64,000 nt of DNA, from positions 90,955 through 154,954 of the forward strand of contig JAIYDW010000245.1 in assembly GCA_027487315.1 (NCBI GenBank), in the 5' to 3' direction. This document shows, in pieces, positions 1-8,863 of the stretch (positions are counted from its first letter, which is position 1; the number at the start of each line of letters is the position of its first letter). Under the pieces are notes generated by a model. That model saw nothing but the letters and a program-made list of their open reading frames with translations, ran no database searches and was not told the origin of the DNA. The DNA is from Verrucomicrobiaceae bacterium. Lineage in GTDB: Bacteria > Verrucomicrobiota > Verrucomicrobiia > Verrucomicrobiales > Verrucomicrobiaceae. Both the position numbers and the translations under genes were made by a program.

Positions 1-430
1 TCAGCTCTCCAAGAAGACCGCCAAATGCCTGTGAGAGGCCGTCATCGTCTGACATTCCCTGTCCTACTTTTTTGCCGACCCATCCACTTGGTTTTGCCCA
101 GTTTCTTCCTTCCTGATAGGCATCACTGTACGCTTCGCCAGCACGAGTGCGGTGAGCAGGATATGAGGCAGTCCATCGCTTGACTGCACTAATGTGTGCC
201 GCGACGCGCGGATCGAGGCCGTTGAGAGAAATGGAGTTCAATTCCTCACTCAGGTTCCTCACCACCGTGATCGAGTCACTGGTGCTATATGAAAAAGGAC
301 TCGCGTGGAGATACCGTTGCCAAGCCGAGGGCGTCGGACCAGACACGGCTTGGCCGACTCCTGCACAGCTTGTGAGGAGCGCCGCCAACATGGCACAGCA
401 TACGACTCGAAGTGTTTTGATCAGATTCAT
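1..430 (-). CDS. Putative lipoprotein, 3' end beyond the left window edge
   Basis: Read directly on the minus strand from ATG at 430-428: MNLIKTLRVVCCAMLAALLTSCAGVGQAVSGPTPSAWQRYLHASPFSYSTSDSITVVRNL...; lipobox-like LLTSC; open to position 1. Absent from the supplied ORF track because it has no in-window stop. Confidence 0.7.
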   Translation of the reverse strand, partial: MNLIKTLRVVCCAMLAALLTSCAGVGQAVSGPTPSAWQRYLHASPFSYSTSDSITVVRNLSEELNSISLNGLDPRVAAHISAVKRWTASYPAHRTRAGEAYSDAYQEGRNWAKPSGWVGKKVGQGMSDDDGLSQAFGGLLGEL

Positions 431-449
431 AGTTGGAAGGAGAGTGGGG

Positions 450-794
450 TTATCTGCCTGAAGTTGCTTGTCTCTGACGATCAGCTTCTATTTGGCGATC
501 TTGCTGTTCGCCGCTGCGGATAACGGAGTCCTGCGCTGTTTGCCCAGCGATGGAACCAAGCACTCCGCCGAGCACCGCGCCCTCAAGGCCACGGCCACGT
601 TGATTGCCAATGATGCCACCGACAATTGCACCACCAATCGTAGTGCCTGTTTTCAATTTCCCACTATGGGCGGCTTCGTTGGTAGCAAATCCCGAGCACG
701 GGACGAGCCCGACCGGGATAACAACAGAGGCCAAAGCAGCGAACAGCGAAACTTTGATGATGCGCGTTTTCAGATGTGTAAGCGTGATGTTCAT
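450..794 (-). CDS. Glycine-zipper domain protein (probable envelope protein)
   Basis: GTTIGGAIVGGIIGNQRGRGLEGAVLGGVLGSIAGQ glycine-zipper pattern; hydrophobic N-terminus from internal Met (MNITLTHLK...). Confidence 0.65.
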   Translation of the reverse strand: MNITLTHLKTRIIKVSLFAALASVVIPVGLVPCSGFATNEAAHSGKLKTGTTIGGAIVGGIIGNQRGRGLEGAVLGGVLGSIAGQTAQDSVIRSGEQQDRQIEADRQRQATSGR

Positions 795-1275
795 AGGAGC
801 GGTTGGAGTGGGTTGATGACCACACCAGACTTCTGCACCCAAACTTCTCTCACTGACAGGTAGCGAAGGCTTTTCCAGAGTCATCGGAGGCCCAGAGAAA
901 AGGGGAAGTCATCGTGGAAAGGAAGGGAGGCACTAGCCCAAAATCCGGCATCTGTGACGTGCGCAAGGGAGGTCGGGGCAACAGATGGTCTGCCACTAGG
1001 GGCGACGCAGGAGCCGATGTCAGACTGGCTGTTGGGGGGCAGGTCCATAGGTGCATATTGGAATACTACCTGTGAGGTGTAGTGAGGCGAGGCCTGCGGC
1101 AGGCTGGTAGCGATCACTGATGCACCACTAAAGCGGCAGAGTGAGCTGGATCAAAAATGGGGCGAACTGAGACTGGTCAGACATTGAGGGGCTTTACAAA
1201 CAAGGGAAACCTGCCCGCTCGAAGGAACAGCGGCTCATTCAGTAGCCGCGAGGGGAAGACATTCCCCAGCGTAGC

Positions 1276-4032
1276 CTACTTCTGAAGTCGAAAAGAAATG
1301 CCCTGGTCAGGCACGACCATTCCTTCCTGGGTGAACTGAAAATTGACAGCTTTACCAACCATCGCTTCCGCGTTTGTCCCACATAAACGCACGAACTCAG
1401 GTGTTCCGAGTTTTCGTTCCCAGCCTTGTGAACCGACATAGATTTGGGCCGATTTGCGGTCTTGGGAGACACCCACGCGGCCATTGTAAATAGCCCGACA
1501 AGTATTGAGAATCTTTCCGTCCGGAGCCAATTCCAGGTAGGTACGGTGCCAGGTGATGCCCTTCACGAAGCTAATTTGGTCGGTGAACTCGATGGGTCGC
1601 GCGTCACCGACCCGTGTCGTTGAGATATAGTACGGCTTTGGCACTGTGCTGGAAATCCCCTGGGGTTGCTTCGGTGCAGGCGGGTTGGGAGGTGGCGCTG
1701 CGGAAGTTTGTTTGCTACTGGACACATTAAAAATCAAAGCTCGCTGCGCGGTGATAGATAGCCTCCCACCCTCGTTTTTCACAGTCATCGAAAGATCGGC
1801 CTGGCCTTTGTACCAGTCGCCAACTGCACTCTCATTGGAGAATGAAATCGTATAGGTGGCCTTCCAGACGCCCGACACGTTAATCACAGAAATCGATCCG
1901 ACCACCTCCTCGGTACCTTTGTGCCACTTTTTGCGATATTCCGCCTCCTCAGCTTGGATTTGGCTGACTGGAATGAATCCCTTATCGAGGAAATCCACCC
2001 TCTGATCATAGTCAGACATCATCCCGGCGACATCACCACGTGAGGCTTTGGCGTGATGTTCGCTCAAAAAGATCTTCACATCCTCCTCCATTATCGCACG
2101 AGGAGCCTCTGGAGCGGTCTTTTTCACAGCCTTCATTACCAGCAATGAAGTCGAATCCTGGCTTAGATTGAAAATTTGCGGAGATTCAAGTTCGGGGAGC
2201 TTGGCAGGCAGGGCAGCAGAACTGGGATTAATGGAAGCCCACCATTTGCGGGTGATGGCTGGCTTCCACTCCGCCATGCTCCCAAGCCTCCAAAAGTGCA
2301 GTGTGGAGGCAATAGCTTCCGTCATGCTGCTCCCATCATGTGTCTGCACGATGAAAACGGCCCGGCGACCTTTCCACTCACTCAAGCGAGCCAGCGCCCG
2401 CACCTGCTTGTAATCGGGCCCGACAGTCGCGTTGTTCAGCGGATTTCGAAGAGGTGCATACACTAGCAAGCATAGCTCCTTGGATTCGATCTGGTTATGC
2501 GGGCCGAGGTCAGCGATTTCTTCCACCGGCAGTGGCATGTCCACCTCAAAAATGAACTCCGGACAGGTTGCCTTCCTCATAAATGTCACCTCGATCTGCC
2601 CGTTCTGGAGTCGAACGAACTTGGATCCGTCCGCTGAGCAAAGCACCCTATCGCCCTCGTTCGCGAGAAGTGACTTGAAACCGAAGCCTAAAGGCAGCTT
2701 GGGATGATCAAAAGCGAAAACGGTCTGGCCTGAAAACTCCCAATTTGAGTTGGGTTCCCGCCGTGAGGGAGGAATCCCTGATTTGACCATGGTTCGGAGA
2801 CCCAACCGCCAGCCAGTCTGCTCCGGCCAATTCAACCTGGGACCTTCAATCCAGCTTTTCTTCCCGGCGTCATCCAATTTCTTGAAACTCGGGGACTCTT
2901 TGAACTCCCCGAGTTCCAACTTTTCAAGATCAAAAGTAAGCGGAGCCTCATCCTCGGGAAAGAAAGCGAGTTCATGCTCCTGCCACCAGAATAGATCGCC
3001 GCCAGGAACATCTCCGCCAGGCGGACGAGGAAGCTCTATTGCTACACCGGTCTCAATTTTCAAAATCCAGATGCGTCGGGCTGCCCCATCGCCAAGTGTA
3101 CATGCGATGGATTTCTGATCAGGTGCCCAAGCTAGAACGCCGTGGGGAAAAGATGGCACGCCTATGGATGCCACCTTGGTAAAGCGATGCAGGTCATAAA
3201 CCCCGACGGCAGTTGTCCCTCCAGCAGCATCGCCAAAAGCAATCATCACGCCATCGGGAGACAATGCAACCGGGGACGAACTTTGCACATTTGGGATAAT
3301 CTTAGCGAAGTCGGGCTGGAGTTCTCCCAAACCCGCAGTTTTGATGCCCTCAGGAACGGCATAGCGGAAAGGCGGGGGAGCAGGAGGTGGAGGCGGGGCT
3401 TTTAGAACAGGTGGAGCGGGTGGTGGGGGATCCACAGCCATCGGTTGACCTACTCGCGAGAGTGGCGACGCGTAGGCGAGCACGGCCACTGCCGCAATGC
3501 ACCTTCTCATCCATTTCAACCAGGGTAGCGGCGTGGACTGCAAATCTGACTTTTGAACCGATAGGTTTTTTGGGGCAATTCCAGCGCCCACAATTCCACC
3601 CACGAAGCCGCAAAGCACACTCGGAAGCACAGAGGCCAAACCGACCGCCAAGATCATCCACATTTGCGCTCGACGCAGAATATCTAGGGCCGCTGTAGTG
3701 GCGGAATAGGAGGCTAGCGTCGCCATTAAGATCAGTACACTTCCTGCGGCCACGGCCGCCCAGATACCTGCACTCATTCCAATTCTCGCACCAACTCCGG
3801 AGGCTTGCTCGCTCCCCGCAAGCTGCTTACAGCTTAACAGAACGGCCATGCAGCCAGACATGAAACTCAATGCTAGAGTGACCAGAAGAAGCACGTGAGC
3901 CAAATTCAATCCGATAGCGGGACTTTGCAGGAACTCCACAAAAAGTGGGGCTGGAACTCCTCCGCATAGCCCGGTTATCAACACCGTCAGGCGGGATTTG
4001 TCTGTGATTGATGATTCGAGCGAGTCAGTCAC
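1276..4032 (-). CDS. Large membrane protein: about 4 N-terminal TM helices, proline-rich linker, beta-propeller-like region, NTF2/SnoaL-like region
   Basis: 918 aa ORF, GTG start; hydrophobic N-terminal segments; PPPPAPPVLKAPPPPPAPPPF linker; WD40/TolB-like text (LSPDGVMIAFGDAAGGTTAVGVYDLHRF...LAWAPDQKSIACTLGD); later segment resembling NTF2-like folds. Confidence 0.6.
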   Translation of the reverse strand: MTDSLESSITDKSRLTVLITGLCGGVPAPLFVEFLQSPAIGLNLAHVLLLVTLALSFMSGCMAVLLSCKQLAGSEQASGVGARIGMSAGIWAAVAAGSVLILMATLASYSATTAALDILRRAQMWMILAVGLASVLPSVLCGFVGGIVGAGIAPKNLSVQKSDLQSTPLPWLKWMRRCIAAVAVLAYASPLSRVGQPMAVDPPPPAPPVLKAPPPPPAPPPFRYAVPEGIKTAGLGELQPDFAKIIPNVQSSSPVALSPDGVMIAFGDAAGGTTAVGVYDLHRFTKVASIGVPSFPHGVLAWAPDQKSIACTLGDGAARRIWILKIETGVAIELPRPPGGDVPGGDLFWWQEHELAFFPEDEAPLTFDLEKLELGEFKESPSFKKLDDAGKKSWIEGPRLNWPEQTGWRLGLRTMVKSGIPPSRREPNSNWEFSGQTVFAFDHPKLPLGFGFKSLLANEGDRVLCSADGSKFVRLQNGQIEVTFMRKATCPEFIFEVDMPLPVEEIADLGPHNQIESKELCLLVYAPLRNPLNNATVGPDYKQVRALARLSEWKGRRAVFIVQTHDGSSMTEAIASTLHFWRLGSMAEWKPAITRKWWASINPSSAALPAKLPELESPQIFNLSQDSTSLLVMKAVKKTAPEAPRAIMEEDVKIFLSEHHAKASRGDVAGMMSDYDQRVDFLDKGFIPVSQIQAEEAEYRKKWHKGTEEVVGSISVINVSGVWKATYTISFSNESAVGDWYKGQADLSMTVKNEGGRLSITAQRALIFNVSSSKQTSAAPPPNPPAPKQPQGISSTVPKPYYISTTRVGDARPIEFTDQISFVKGITWHRTYLELAPDGKILNTCRAIYNGRVGVSQDRKSAQIYVGSQGWERKLGTPEFVRLCGTNAEAMVGKAVNFQFTQEGMVVPDQGISFRLQK

Positions 4033-4105
4033 ACTTTGACCACTATCACATCAGCGGTTTTCGGACAAGTGGCGTGGCGATCTGCTGGATTTTTGCCAGC
4101 ATAAC

Positions 4106-4490
4106 CTAAGGCGGTTCAGTCACTCCATGCTCCCATTTTCGGACATTGTCGGCGTCAGTGTGAATCTTCCGACTAAACCCATACTGGCTCAAACCTAGCA
4201 ATCTGCGTCCTTTCAACACGAGATCAGCGGAGGTTTCGGAGGCGCCTGGATATTGCTCAAGAAACCCAATCAGGCGTGGCCAGTATGAAGCAATTGGAGC
4301 GACTTCATCCCGCTCCCAGCGTTCGTAGCTTTTTCGCACGGTGTTCGAACGATACGCTGCCTGTTTCTGTGTGAGTTTCAAAAGAAGTCGCCTAGATCGG
4401 AGATACTGTCCCAAAATTTCTAAGTTCAACTTAAACCCTTTGTGAACCAAAGTTCGAAACCTCAGGGCTTCTGTAGAAGCCTGATCGTGA
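4106..4490 (-). pseudogene. Remnant copy of double-HTH (XRE-like) regulator
   Basis: ORF 4106-4450 is near-identical to the central part of the ORF at 18517-18975 (KSYERWERDEVAPIASYWPRLIGFLEQYPGASETSADLVLK.RRLLGLSQYGFSRKIHTDADNVRKWEHGVTEP); C-terminus truncated (GVTEPP stop); no ATG start matching the right copy. Confidence 0.7.
4116..4490. repeat. Direct repeat, left copy, of the sequence at about 18584-18958
   Basis: Near-identical stretch beginning tcagtcactccatgctcccattttcggacattgtcggcgtcagtgtgaatcttccgactaaacccatactggctcaaacctagcaatctgcgt; same orientation, constant offset 14468 over that stretch. Confidence 0.85.
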
Positions 4491-4557
4491 ACTGGCGGAA
4501 TAGGCTGATGTATTGATGTGATCGTAGACGTGTCATTTTTGGCACAAAAGGACTTTT

Positions 4558-4573
4558 TTCTTTCGCGAGAGAA
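4558..4573. promoter_or_regulatory. 16-bp imperfect palindrome upstream of the 4599-18266 operon, candidate operator
   Basis: TTCTTTCGCGAGAGAA; 14 of 16 positions palindromic; 25 nt upstream of ATG 4599. Confidence 0.3.
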
Positions 4574-4598
4574 GCAAATCCATTAGATAAGTCTTTGT

Positions 4599-5588
4599 AT
4601 GGCAAAAAAGGAAACTATCACGAAACAGTCAGATTCAGGAGCGGCACAGGTCAACTTTATGGAGCTCCAGAAACGTGTAATAGAGGGTTCCATTGAGGAG
4701 GATGAATTGAAAAAATTCTTCGTGCGCACCCCAAATAATGAGGAATCCCTAGAGCCACATTTCCAACTTGATCCTGCCCGGGTAAAGGTCCCACCTGAAG
4801 AGGCAACGCTGGAGTCGGCGCAGATGATGAACACTGCCAATGCCTGGTGCTACCTAATGCGCAAAAACGAGTATTATCGACGAATCAATAAGCCCGGCGG
4901 CAACAAGCTTATCCGCGTCATGGCGGAGGGGGACTCCTGGTTTCAATATCCTTTCATCCTGCATGATGTGATCGATCACATCGCCGAACGCAAGGACGTT
5001 GCTGTTCGCTGCTTCAGTGCAGCAGGGGATGTGCTGAGCAACATGGTTGCTCGACCGCAGTTTCTGGAAACGATTCGAACGGAGCGTCCGAAATACTTCC
5101 TGCTAAGCGGCGGTGGCAACGACCTCGTGGATGGCGACGGTCTGCGCAAACTACTGAAGCCCTTTGACCCAAAGCTGAAGCCAAAAAACTACATGAATGC
5201 AGAATACTCAGCTTTTAAGGCACGCCTCTTGCGCCTTTTCAAGGACATATTCAACCTGATCTACCATGAAGATCCGACTATCCACATCATCTGCCATGGC
5301 TACAGTTACGCTATCCCAAATAGTAAGCGCGGCCCATGGCTGGGACGGCCCATGGAGGACATCGGCATCACTGACCGGGCGTTGCAGATGCAGATTATGA
5401 CCCTCATCGTGGATGACATCAACACTGCTGTTAGTAGGGCCGCCACCGCCGCCCGCAAGGCCGGGATCACCGTTTCTTTTGTGGACAATCGCAAGCTGGT
5501 TCCCGCCGACGGCTGGCATGACGAGTTTCACCCGAACTCCAAATGGTTCGGCAAGGTGGCCGCGACTATCAGCGCGCTGATCAAGTGA
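4599..5588 (+). CDS. SGNH/GDSL-type hydrolase
   Basis: Blocks MAEGDSWFQY (GDS), LLSGGGNDLVDG (GGND) and WHDEFHPN (DxxH). Confidence 0.8.
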   Translation: MAKKETITKQSDSGAAQVNFMELQKRVIEGSIEEDELKKFFVRTPNNEESLEPHFQLDPARVKVPPEEATLESAQMMNTANAWCYLMRKNEYYRRINKPGGNKLIRVMAEGDSWFQYPFILHDVIDHIAERKDVAVRCFSAAGDVLSNMVARPQFLETIRTERPKYFLLSGGGNDLVDGDGLRKLLKPFDPKLKPKNYMNAEYSAFKARLLRLFKDIFNLIYHEDPTIHIICHGYSYAIPNSKRGPWLGRPMEDIGITDRALQMQIMTLIVDDINTAVSRAATAARKAGITVSFVDNRKLVPADGWHDEFHPNSKWFGKVAATISALIK

Positions 5589-5648
5589 CGGCGCGTCCAC
5601 TTTCAGGCTAACTAAATCCAGTTCAAAAATCAAACCACGTCTACCCTT

Positions 5649-7682
5649 ATGAGTTCTCCCATCCAGCCCAGCTTCCTTCGTGAAACCCCACTTTCCTCTC
5701 CTTCCCCCGCACCCACTTTTGAGATTTCCGGTTTCGAAAGTGCAGGGGCGGCCCCCCTCGCCATCATTGATCGGCCGGCGGCGGACATACCTGCGGACAA
5801 GGCGCAAAAGCACCGGGCGCGGGATTTGTTCATCCGCGGCGTCCTGACGGAGGATCAGATGAAGGAAGCCTCTTCCTCCATGGGCGGGTTTGAGGCCATC
5901 ATCGGCAAGGCGGACTTTCTGCCGGCCTATTTCCTGGAGCAGGGCGTTGTGGTCAGCCGGGCCACCTGTCTGATCAAGGCCTCCGGCGTGGCCTACAACG
6001 GGGTGTATCTGCCGGAATGGACGGGCACTGGCTTCCTCATCGGCGGAAACATCCTGGTAACGAACAACCACGTGCTGAACAGCCGCGATGTGGCCACCAG
6101 TGGGGAGTGCGTCTTCAATTTTCAAAAGACCGTGGCCGGTCTCAATGCACCCACAAAGAGCTTCCGCCTGCGGCCGGACATCCTCTTTATCACGAGTCCT
6201 GCTGTGGGCGGGCTGGACTACACCTTTGTGGCGGTGGACGGGGACCCCGCGCGGGAGTTCGGCAGCGTGCCGGTCACCCGCAAGGCCTTCGAAATCGCCA
6301 AGACTGAGTATGCCAATGTGGTCAGCCACCCGAACGGCAAACCGAAGGTGGTCAGCATCAAGGAAAACGAGGTCAAAGGGCAGGACAAGCTGGTGGTCCA
6401 CTACACCTCTGACACGATGCCCGGCAGCTCCGGTGCCGGAGTGACCAATAACATGTGGCAGCTCGTGGCCCTGCATCATGCCTCTCAGCCCACCGACATT
6501 CCCGGCTTCCCCATTCTGAATGAAGGCATCAAGTTTTCCGCTATCGCCGCGGACCTAGAGAACCGTGTGCAGGCCAGGGCGGCGGACGCGGCCATGGCCG
6601 CACGCGTGCTGGGGGTGTTTGACGGGGTGGATGAGCGGCTCGGCTTCTTTGGCACGCTAGGGCGTCCGTCGCAGGCCGCCGGCAGCGGGCTGGAGCAACT
6701 GGTGAATACCTACCAGGGCGGGGACAAGGACATCGATGTCGGCTTTTGGAATGTGGAATGGCTCAGCAACCGCTATGAAGGGAAAGCCGCCGCCGTGGCA
6801 CAGGTCATCTATGACATGCGGCTGGATGTCTGGTGCCTGGAGGAGTCCTCCCCGAATGGCCTGCAGGCAGTGGTGGATGAGTTGAAAAGCGCCTACGACC
6901 TTGACTTTGCCTACGCTGCGGCCGAACCGGATGCAGCGGATAGCAAACAAAGCTGCACCCTGCTGTGGAATACGACCACGGTGGAAGGCGGCCAGGTACC
7001 CTGGGGGGAGCCCGCTGAGACCTGGATCAGCCTGCACAGCAGGGACTTTGCCCAGACCGGGCTGGAGGCCGTGCATGGCCAGATCTTCAACCGCTATCCG
7101 GCACTGTTCCGCTTCCGCAGCGTGGCGGATGCCGCCCCGGGCAAAAAGCTGGACTTCCACATCGTGCCCCTGCACCTGAAGGCCATGGATGAAGGCAGCC
7201 TCAGACGGACCATGGCGTCCAAGATCATTGCCGCCGCTGTCAACCAACGCCTGGCCGCAGAACCGGATTCCGAATACATCATCGGCGGCGACTTCAATGC
7301 CGAGATCGCCAGCCAGGACTTCGCCGCACTCTCAGACGGCGGTTTCGTGGCGATCAGCGCGGAGGATGAGGCCAACGGCGTCTTCACCTACCTGAAGCGC
7401 CCCTACCTGTCCCTGATCGATCACATCTACCTCTCTCCGAACCTGGCCGCTGGGTCTGGAGCGGACAGCTTTTTTGTCGTGGCTGCGGACAGCGCCTACC
7501 CGGACTACATCCGAACCATCAGCGACCACCGGCCCATAGTCTTTCGCATGAGTCTGGGCGGCAGCAGTGATGGGGGCAGCGGATTTGAGGGCACGGCCAC
7601 CCCGGGCCCGGATGCCGCCCGGCAGCAGGCCGTGGCCACGCTGAAGGCCCTGTGGGAAAAGGCAGGCGTGAAGACTGCCTGA
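5649..7682 (+). CDS. Trypsin-like serine peptidase fused to endonuclease/exonuclease/phosphatase (EEP) domain
   Basis: GTGFLIGGNILVTNNHVL, LDYTFVAVD and MPGSSGAGV peptidase motifs; then GFWNVEWLSN, VWCLEES, GGDFNAEI and ISDHRPIVFRM EEP motifs. Confidence 0.85.
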   Translation: MSSPIQPSFLRETPLSSPSPAPTFEISGFESAGAAPLAIIDRPAADIPADKAQKHRARDLFIRGVLTEDQMKEASSSMGGFEAIIGKADFLPAYFLEQGVVVSRATCLIKASGVAYNGVYLPEWTGTGFLIGGNILVTNNHVLNSRDVATSGECVFNFQKTVAGLNAPTKSFRLRPDILFITSPAVGGLDYTFVAVDGDPAREFGSVPVTRKAFEIAKTEYANVVSHPNGKPKVVSIKENEVKGQDKLVVHYTSDTMPGSSGAGVTNNMWQLVALHHASQPTDIPGFPILNEGIKFSAIAADLENRVQARAADAAMAARVLGVFDGVDERLGFFGTLGRPSQAAGSGLEQLVNTYQGGDKDIDVGFWNVEWLSNRYEGKAAAVAQVIYDMRLDVWCLEESSPNGLQAVVDELKSAYDLDFAYAAAEPDAADSKQSCTLLWNTTTVEGGQVPWGEPAETWISLHSRDFAQTGLEAVHGQIFNRYPALFRFRSVADAAPGKKLDFHIVPLHLKAMDEGSLRRTMASKIIAAAVNQRLAAEPDSEYIIGGDFNAEIASQDFAALSDGGFVAISAEDEANGVFTYLKRPYLSLIDHIYLSPNLAAGSGADSFFVVAADSAYPDYIRTISDHRPIVFRMSLGGSSDGGSGFEGTATPGPDAARQQAVATLKALWEKAGVKTA

Positions 7683-7723
7683 GATCAGGATCTCTTCGCC
7701 GAAAAGTCAAAAGAGCGAGATTC

Positions 7724-8863
7724 ATGGCGCACCCCTTTTTCCAAGTTCCAGCCTATCCTTGGCATCGGGAGGAAGCGCGCGCTTTCCACAAGCTCCTATA
7801 TCAGACTCTTCGCGGCATTCCGCTAATCGACAGATATTATAACGCCTGCTCGGCCGAATTGGTTCCGCTTCATTTGGGCCAGCCCGTCGACTTTGTCTGG
7901 AAGGAGTTTTTGGAAAATATCACCGCTAAGGGCGTGTTGCAGGCCTTTGTGGAAAAAGTGGAGGTGGACTTCAAAAAGACCCCCGGCATGGGAGAGGTAA
8001 TTGCCAGGATCCAGGCGGCCATTCCGGCGGTCCGGAAAAAAGTCATCTCGGAGGATGTCGTGGTCCTGGACCAGGAGGAGCTGCGCACGCAAATGGAGCT
8101 GATCGAGTCTTCGACCAGTCTGAAAAAAGTGCTGGTGGTGCGTGGTGGCTCACGAAGCGGCAAGAGCCATGGCCGGTATGTGTTTGACAGCGTGGCGCAG
8201 GACATGTCGGCCGTTTCCGTCTATGTCTGCCAGGACCTGGTGGTCACGGTGGATGATGTCGTGAACCTGCTTTTCAGCACGCTGGAGTCATCGAATGAAA
8301 TGCCCGCGAGACACACGAGCCCGGAGGCTTGGTATCGCCAGGTCTGCTTCAAGCTCAAGGAGTGTGCATCGAAAGGCAAAAAGCAGGTCTGGATCGCCGT
8401 GGACGATCTCGGCCCAGCACTGGATGGAACCGCCAGACTGGACGAGGAGATCCGCAATTTCTTTGACCAGTTTGTCCTGCAGATGCCTAACCATGATTTC
8501 AGGAAATGGTTCCGTCTGATGTTTATCCACTATCCGGACAGCGTGCCCGTCAGATGGAAAAAGGAGCATTGGATCGCGGAGCGGATGGACGCCTCCAAGG
8601 TGACGGCCAAGGAGGTCAAAGAAGCGCTCAAGGTCTGCGCGGACAGTTATGATCTGAAGATGCTGGATGCCGACCTGGAGAAACGGGCGCAGGAGATCGT
8701 TGCCAACGCAGACAAACCCGTGCCTCCGGGTGAGGACCAGGCAGACCGGCTGCAGAGGATTCATGACGCAGTCATCCAGGCGATAAATCTCATGAAGGCG
8801 ACGGCTGCCAGTTACGCCGCTGCCGCCCCGCAGACACCCCGAATGGAAGGAGGTGGGATATGA
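7724..8863 (+). CDS. P-loop NTPase with N-terminal EAD/death-like adaptor-type domain
   Basis: Likely start MAHPFFQVPAYPW at 7724; Walker A GGSRSGKS (8144-8167); Walker B-like VWIAVDDLG; N-terminal about 85 aa resembles the N-terminus of the 12434 ORF. Confidence 0.7.
   Translation: MAHPFFQVPAYPWHREEARAFHKLLYQTLRGIPLIDRYYNACSAELVPLHLGQPVDFVWKEFLENITAKGVLQAFVEKVEVDFKKTPGMGEVIARIQAAIPAVRKKVISEDVVVLDQEELRTQMELIESSTSLKKVLVVRGGSRSGKSHGRYVFDSVAQDMSAVSVYVCQDLVVTVDDVVNLLFSTLESSNEMPARHTSPEAWYRQVCFKLKECASKGKKQVWIAVDDLGPALDGTARLDEEIRNFFDQFVLQMPNHDFRKWFRLMFIHYPDSVPVRWKKEHWIAERMDASKVTAKEVKEALKVCADSYDLKMLDADLEKRAQEIVANADKPVPPGEDQADRLQRIHDAVIQAINLMKATAASYAAAAPQTPRMEGGGI

Noticed and set aside
850-1240. Short overlapping ORFs between the glycine-zipper gene and the 918 aa gene
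   Set aside because: No recognisable domain, conflicting frames and no supporting start context; left unannotated.
5208-6479. 423 aa minus-strand ORF across the SGNH and trypsin-EEP genes
   Set aside because: Spans two well-supported plus-strand genes and has no recognisable domain.
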